Assembly: GCA_027493775.1 (NCBI GenBank)
Contig: JAOSKE010000001.1
Span: 62,001 to 126,000, forward strand
DNA: 64,000 bases
Reading direction: 5' to 3'
Source: Kiritimatiellia bacterium
GTDB taxonomy: Bacteria > Verrucomicrobiota > Kiritimatiellia > CAIVKH01
Positions within the stretch are counted from its first letter, which is position 1. Each line of letters begins with the position of its first letter. Below the pieces are notes generated by a model that was not told the DNA's origin, made no database searches, and saw nothing but the letters and a program-made list of their open reading frames with translations. The position numbers and the translations under genes were made by a program. Below are positions 60,143 through 64,000 of this stretch, piece after piece.

Positions 60143-60829
60143 ATGAATGTTATCCCTCCGTGTGTATTCGCCGCGCTCGTTGCATCCACCCTCGCGACCG
60201 CGGCATGGGCTGAAGAAGCGCGCCCCATTTTTTATGAGGTGTCGTTCAAGAATGGCCTCGTTGCGACGCAGACGGTGACCATCACGCAGACGCCGGATGA
60301 AAAGACCGTGACCACGTCGTTTGAGGCCGAGGTGCCGGTATTCGTTGCGCATCATCGGATTGCGGAAGACTTGAGCGTGACGACGGCCACCAACGGCGCG
60401 GTCATCCGCTTTCACGCGAATCGGGTGGATGGCGCCATTCGCATTGAAATCGTCGGCACGGCGGAATCGGATGGGATGTTGCGCGTCGTTCGCTCGGATA
60501 GAGCCGGAAGCGTGACCAACTACATTGCGCGCGATGCCTACGATTTCAATTCCCTTATCCTCTACGGCAATCCGACAACCGATTTTGTAACCACAAATCA
60601 GCCTGCGCGTGTGCTGGATATCGCTGAGGGGCATGTTGTGCCGGTTCAAGTGAGCGGTAATTCGGAAAGCCTCACGGTTGAGCGCCAAAATGTAAAAACA
60701 CTCCACGTCACCTGGGTGGAGGGAGCGCACACCTCGCACTCGTGGCATCCGGAACGCTTTTCTAATCTTCCGGTGCGCTATATCCGCCAGACCGACGCCG
60801 GTGAGTTCACATTTTTCTTGCAGCGATAG
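60143..60829 (+). CDS. secreted protein of unknown function
   Basis: 228 residues with a signal peptide (MNVIPPCVFAALVASTLATAAWA). The mature protein is beta-rich (FYEVSFKNGLVATQTVTITQ, VRYIRQTDAGEFTFFLQR) and recalls single-domain periplasmic proteins such as DUF6134 or DUF3108, but I cannot assign a family. No catalytic motif is visible. It is followed by a glycosyltransferase gene after 51 bp. Confidence 0.65.
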   Translation: MNVIPPCVFAALVASTLATAAWAEEARPIFYEVSFKNGLVATQTVTITQTPDEKTVTTSFEAEVPVFVAHHRIAEDLSVTTATNGAVIRFHANRVDGAIRIEIVGTAESDGMLRVVRSDRAGSVTNYIARDAYDFNSLILYGNPTTDFVTTNQPARVLDIAEGHVVPVQVSGNSESLTVERQNVKTLHVTWVEGAHTSHSWHPERFSNLPVRYIRQTDAGEFTFFLQR

Positions 60830-60880
60830 CCACGCCTTCTGGATTGCGTCGCGCCCCGTGCTTTCGCATTATGAGGGAAT

Positions 60881-61861
60881 ATGCAGCCCGATAATCCAGC
60901 GCCGGCAGTTTCAGTCGTAGTCCCCGTGTATAACGAAGAGGAAAGCGTAAATCTCCTCTGCGACAAACTTCACGACTCGCTTTCCAAACTCGATCGCTCC
61001 TACGAAATGATTCTCGTGGATGACGGAAGCTCCGATCGCACGTGGGAACTCCTCGTCGCAGCGACAAAACGTATTCCACACCTCCGCGTCATTCGCTTCC
61101 GCCGCAATTTCGGCCAAACCGCGGCAATGAGCGCGGGTTTCCACGCCGCGCGCGGCGACGTGGTGGTTACGCTGGACGCAGATTTGCAGAACGATCCGGC
61201 TGACATTCCCAAACTGCTTGAGCGCATTGACGCCGGATATGATGTCGTCAGCGGCTGGCGCAAAGACCGCAAGGACACCTTCATCAACCGCCGTCTTCCC
61301 TCGATAATCGCAAACGGCATGATCAGCAAGATGACCGGCGTCGCCCTCCACGATTACGGCTGTACGCTCAAGGCCTATCGCCGCGACGTGATTCAAAATG
61401 TCCACCTTTACGGCGAGATGCATCGTTTTATTCCCGCGCTCGCCAGTTGGGTGGGCGGGCGCATTGACGAAGTCGTCGTCACCCACCATGCGCGCCAATT
61501 CGGAAAATCGAAGTACGGCATCTCCCGCACATTCCGCGTCGTTCTCGATCTGATGACCGTGAAATTTCTTCTTCAATACAGCACTCGTCCGATTCAGGTG
61601 TTCGGCCGTATGGGCCTGGCCTGTGGCGGACTTGCTGCGCTGATGATCGCCGCGTTGCTGGTGGATCGAATCTGTGGCTTCGCGGATCCGTATCTTCTCA
61701 AACGTCCCTTCTGGGTCATCACTCCGTTGATGCTGGCAGCCTTCTGCATGCAATTCATCAGCATGGGTCTGCTTGCCGAAATGCAAATTCGCACCTACCA
61801 CGAATCACAGAACAAACCGATTTATGTGATTCGCGAGACGGCGGAATCGCCTGCTTCGTGA
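60881..61861 (+). CDS. membrane family 2 glycosyltransferase (DPM1/ArnC-like)
   Basis: 326 residues. The catalytic part has VVVPVYNEEESVNLL, ILVDDGSSDRTWELL, and VVTLDADLQNDPADIPKLL, then DYGCTLKAYRRDV and HARQFGKSKYGISRTFRV. Two C-terminal membrane helices (MGLACGGLAALMIAALLV; FWVITPLMLAAFCMQFISMG) are typical of enzymes that make polyprenyl-phosphate sugars for envelope glycans. Its last four bases overlap the GTG of the next gene. Confidence 0.9.
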   Translation: MQPDNPAPAVSVVVPVYNEEESVNLLCDKLHDSLSKLDRSYEMILVDDGSSDRTWELLVAATKRIPHLRVIRFRRNFGQTAAMSAGFHAARGDVVVTLDADLQNDPADIPKLLERIDAGYDVVSGWRKDRKDTFINRRLPSIIANGMISKMTGVALHDYGCTLKAYRRDVIQNVHLYGEMHRFIPALASWVGGRIDEVVVTHHARQFGKSKYGISRTFRVVLDLMTVKFLLQYSTRPIQVFGRMGLACGGLAALMIAALLVDRICGFADPYLLKRPFWVITPLMLAAFCMQFISMGLLAEMQIRTYHESQNKPIYVIRETAESPAS

Positions 61862-62760
61862 TTCCATTTATGCCAGTCCTCGCCCAGATTGACTCTGCGC
61901 AGATGGCAGCGCTGGAGCAGGACTTGATCTCCAGCGCGGGAACCATCGGCGCAATCTATGGCGTATTGGTTTTCGGAGGGCTGATTGCGCTTGTCTCATT
62001 GGTCAGACACTGGCGGCGCGTTCCCCCTCCGCTCCATGTCGCCGTCTCGCGATTTCTTGATTTGCCGTGGCGTGGCGGCGACTTGCTTTGGCTGTTCGCC
62101 GTGTTGACCATCAGTTTTGCGGCGACGTTTTTCTTTCGCCGTGCGTGGATGGCCTGGGGTGAAACATTAGGTCTTACAGAGTCGTCCAGCGCGCTGCTGG
62201 TCCAAAGTATCGCGTTTCATGTTGTCGGTTTTCTGACCGTGATGGCGATTTTGATCAAACGAAGATGGACGTGGCAGGAAGCATTTGGAATGAAAGCGAT
62301 CCGGCTCCCGGCTGATTTCATCAGGGGCGCCGTTGCACTTCTGGCGGTTCTGCCTGTTTTACTTGTTGTTACGCTGCTGTTTCATCTTCTGCTGCAACTG
62401 CTCGGCGTTCAGGTTTCCCTGCAGGACGTGGCGTTTGCCATTGCCGACGAACCACAGCGTTGGATGCGCGTGTACTTTGCCGTTCTTGCGATCGGCATTG
62501 CGCCGTTCTTCGAGGAGATATTTTTTCGCGGTCTGCTTCTGCCCATTCTCGCGCGCCGCTTCGGCACCTGGGTGGCGTTATTGTTCACCGCGCTTCTTTT
62601 CGCCTCCATTCACGGACACCTCCCTTCGTTCTTTACACTTTTCGGTCTCGCGCTCGCAATGGGTGGCGCCTATATCCTGACCGGCTCATTGACCGTCTCG
62701 ATCGCCATGCACGGATTATTTAATGCCATTACTGTCGCAATTTTGATGAGTGTGCCATGA
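61858..62760 (+). CDS. CPBP-family intramembrane metalloprotease
   Basis: 300 residues, about seven membrane helices. The CPBP (Abi/CAAX-type) motifs are present: FFEEIFFRGLL (EExxxR), FASIHGHLPSF (motif with His) and SIAMHGLFNAI. Such proteases work inside the membrane; natural substrates are mostly unknown. A GTG at 61858 overlaps the upstream stop (GTGA) and its own end overlaps the thiL start (ATGA), so three genes form a coupled run. Confidence 0.88.
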   Translation: MIPFMPVLAQIDSAQMAALEQDLISSAGTIGAIYGVLVFGGLIALVSLVRHWRRVPPPLHVAVSRFLDLPWRGGDLLWLFAVLTISFAATFFFRRAWMAWGETLGLTESSSALLVQSIAFHVVGFLTVMAILIKRRWTWQEAFGMKAIRLPADFIRGAVALLAVLPVLLVVTLLFHLLLQLLGVQVSLQDVAFAIADEPQRWMRVYFAVLAIGIAPFFEEIFFRGLLLPILARRFGTWVALLFTALLFASIHGHLPSFFTLFGLALAMGGAYILTGSLTVSIAMHGLFNAITVAILMSVP

Positions 62761-63701
62761 CCCCCAAAACACTTCACTCTGTCGGCGAAAGGAAGTTGAT
62801 TCAAATGCTGACCGCCACCCGTGGATCCGGCGCGGGTGTTCTTGTCGGCCCTGGCGATGACGCCGCTGTCGTGCGCCCACGGAAGGGGCGAGATTTGGCG
62901 CTCAAGTGCGACGCAATTGTTGAAGGTGTTCATTTTTTCCCGGCGACTGCGCCACAGTGGATCGGACATAAAGCTGTCGCCCGCGTGCTCAGTGATTTCG
63001 CCGCGATCGGCGCGACGCCGCGGCATTTGTTGATCAGTCTTGCTGCTCCCGCTTCAACGCCTGTTCAACGAATTCGCGCAATCTATCGCGGCATCCACAA
63101 AATTGCCGATGCGCATTCTGTAAGTGTGGTCGGCGGCGAAACCGTTCGCGCCTCGCAACTCGCACTCCACGTATTCGGCGCAGGTGACGTGCCGCGCGGT
63201 GGTGTGCTGAAGCGCAGCGGCGCAAAACCAGGCGACATCATTATGGTGACCGGCGCGCTTGGCGGAAGCCTTGCCGGGCGGCACTTGCGGTTTCTCCCGC
63301 GTGTGGAACAAGGGCGGTGGCTTGCAGAAAAGAAATGGGCGACTGCCGCCGTTGATCTGAGCGATGGCCTTTCGACGGATCTCTCCCATCTGATAACGGC
63401 CAGTGGGGTGGGGGCGGATGTCCTCGCATCGGAAGTTCCGATTGCGGCTGCGGCCGAAAAATTACGTGATGGAAAATCGCCGATTGAGCACGCGCTAAAA
63501 GACGGCGAAGACTTTGAACTTCTTTTCACCGTGCCTCGCGCAAAGGTGGAATCGTTTGCCACAGCGTGGATGAGGCGATTTGATCTGGCCGTGAGTCCCA
63601 TCGGCTTTATCACGCGCGAAAAGGGCGTTGTGCGGCTGATTAACGACGATCATTCCGTGCAGAATATCACTTTCAATGCCTACGAACACTTTTCTCACTA
63701 A
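62757..63701 (+). CDS. thiL: thiamine-monophosphate kinase
   Basis: 314 residues. Motifs match ThiL: VLVGPGDDAAVV near the N-terminus, LSDFAAIGATPRHLLISLA, VVGGETVRAS, IMVTGALGGSLAGR, AAVDLSDGLSTDL and DGEDFELLFTV. It phosphorylates thiamine phosphate to thiamine diphosphate, the last step of the pathway. The ATG overlaps the preceding stop by 4 nt. Confidence 0.94.
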   Translation: MTPKTLHSVGERKLIQMLTATRGSGAGVLVGPGDDAAVVRPRKGRDLALKCDAIVEGVHFFPATAPQWIGHKAVARVLSDFAAIGATPRHLLISLAAPASTPVQRIRAIYRGIHKIADAHSVSVVGGETVRASQLALHVFGAGDVPRGGVLKRSGAKPGDIIMVTGALGGSLAGRHLRFLPRVEQGRWLAEKKWATAAVDLSDGLSTDLSHLITASGVGADVLASEVPIAAAAEKLRDGKSPIEHALKDGEDFELLFTVPRAKVESFATAWMRRFDLAVSPIGFITREKGVVRLINDDHSVQNITFNAYEHFSH

Positions 63702-63715
63702 AACGTGTCGCTAAC

Positions 63716-63744
63716 TTGACCATCTCGCGTAAAGAAGCCACATT
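63716..63744 (+). promoter_or_regulatory. possible promoter before pyrK
   Basis: TTGACC (63716-63721), a 17-bp spacer and CACATT (63739-63744) precede the ATG at 63759 by 14 bp. The -10 is poor and the 5' leader would be very short, so this is tentative. Confidence 0.25.
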
Positions 63745-63758
63745 CGCGCGTTTATCGC

Positions 63759-64000
63759 ATGCAACTTGAACAGGCCATTGTGATTTCCCAGCAGCCCATT
63801 CAGGGCGGCTACAGCTTGCTCCACCTTCGTTCACCCGGCATCGCATCGCAGGTTCGGCCGGGACAATTCGTCCATATCAAGATTCCGCGTTTGGAAGAAT
63901 GCGTGTTGCGCCGTCCGTTCAGTGTGTTCCGCGCCGACGGCGATACGTTGACCATCCTCTACAAGCATGTTGGTCGTGGCACACGCGGCTTGAAGGATAC
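63759..64000 (+). CDS. pyrK: dihydroorotate dehydrogenase electron-transfer subunit, cut by window edge
   Basis: 80 codons are visible from the ATG at 63759. The segment QVRPGQFVHIKIPRLEECVLRRPFSVF is the FAD-binding block (RRPFS) of the PyrK/ferredoxin-reductase-like family. PyrK passes electrons from dihydroorotate dehydrogenase B to NAD via FAD and an iron-sulfur cluster. The rest, including the Cys cluster, lies outside the window. It starts 57 bp after thiL. Confidence 0.82.
   Translation, partial: MQLEQAIVISQQPIQGGYSLLHLRSPGIASQVRPGQFVHIKIPRLEECVLRRPFSVFRADGDTLTILYKHVGRGTRGLKD

Noticed and set aside
1..64000. CRISPR arrays, rRNA genes, insertion sequences with transposase
   Set aside because: No regularly spaced direct repeats with unique spacers, no rRNA sequence and no transposase-like protein were seen on either strand.

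Overview
The window looks like a chromosomal piece of a Gram-negative bacterium of the PVC group, most likely Verrucomicrobiota/Kiritimatiellota. This is inferred from very large secreted proteins ending in Ca-binding 'DSDGDGLPDDWE'-type repeats, an SLA1-like SHD1 domain on an enzyme, a Gld-type ABC complex with DUF4340, LPS precursor genes (heptose kinase, KdsB), weak Shine-Dalgarno signals and dispersed GC-rich palindromes. No rRNA or taxonomic marker is complete enough to prove it.

Layout. 0-1.5 kb: an ATPase fragment, tRNA-Pro and an alpha/beta hydrolase. 1.8-7.3 kb: a four-gene restriction-modification operon with stop/start overlaps (two adenine-methyltransferase-like subunits, a BRO-N protein, and a T5orf172/GIY-YIG nuclease-helicase), followed by tRNA-Gly and tRNA-Leu. 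7.8-16 kb: one ~2750-residue secreted protein with GH18, golvesin-like and amidase modules. 16.3-25.5 kb: housekeeping genes (thermonuclease, ybeY, lipoprotein, phoH and HIT on the minus strand; metallopeptidase, holA, DUF3108, heptose kinase and kdsB on the plus strand). 25.7-36 kb: alpha-glucan locus (second DUF3108, SET protein, GH31, broken secreted protein, GH57, GT2, GH13 with SHD1). 36-46.5 kb: aspS; a Gld-like ABC transporter with DUF4340; purB-purM-purH. 46.7-51.3 kb: outer-membrane barrel, dicarboxylate symporter, ABC exporter. 51.5-58.5 kb: a ~2300-residue secreted protein with two complete GH13 catalytic modules. 58.5-64 kb: glycosyltransferases, CPBP protease, thiL and the start of pyrK.

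How the genes fit together. Alpha-glucan degradation or remodelling recurs: a secreted double-GH13 amylase behind a LacI-type operator-like palindrome, an exported GH13 branching-type enzyme, and GH31 and GH57 enzymes with no visible signal peptide. Three secreted proteins share a similar C-terminal beta-module that could be a sorting signal. The R-M operon is the best candidate for a less-described system: BRO-N and T5orf172 domains, which viruses often fuse, are here separate neighbouring genes.

Caveat. Thirteen genes plus one probable pseudogene carry frameshifts, including aspS, kdsB, purB and purH (three in purH). Most sit in homopolymers and each is repaired by a single-base change. I read these as sequence errors and give the joined extents.
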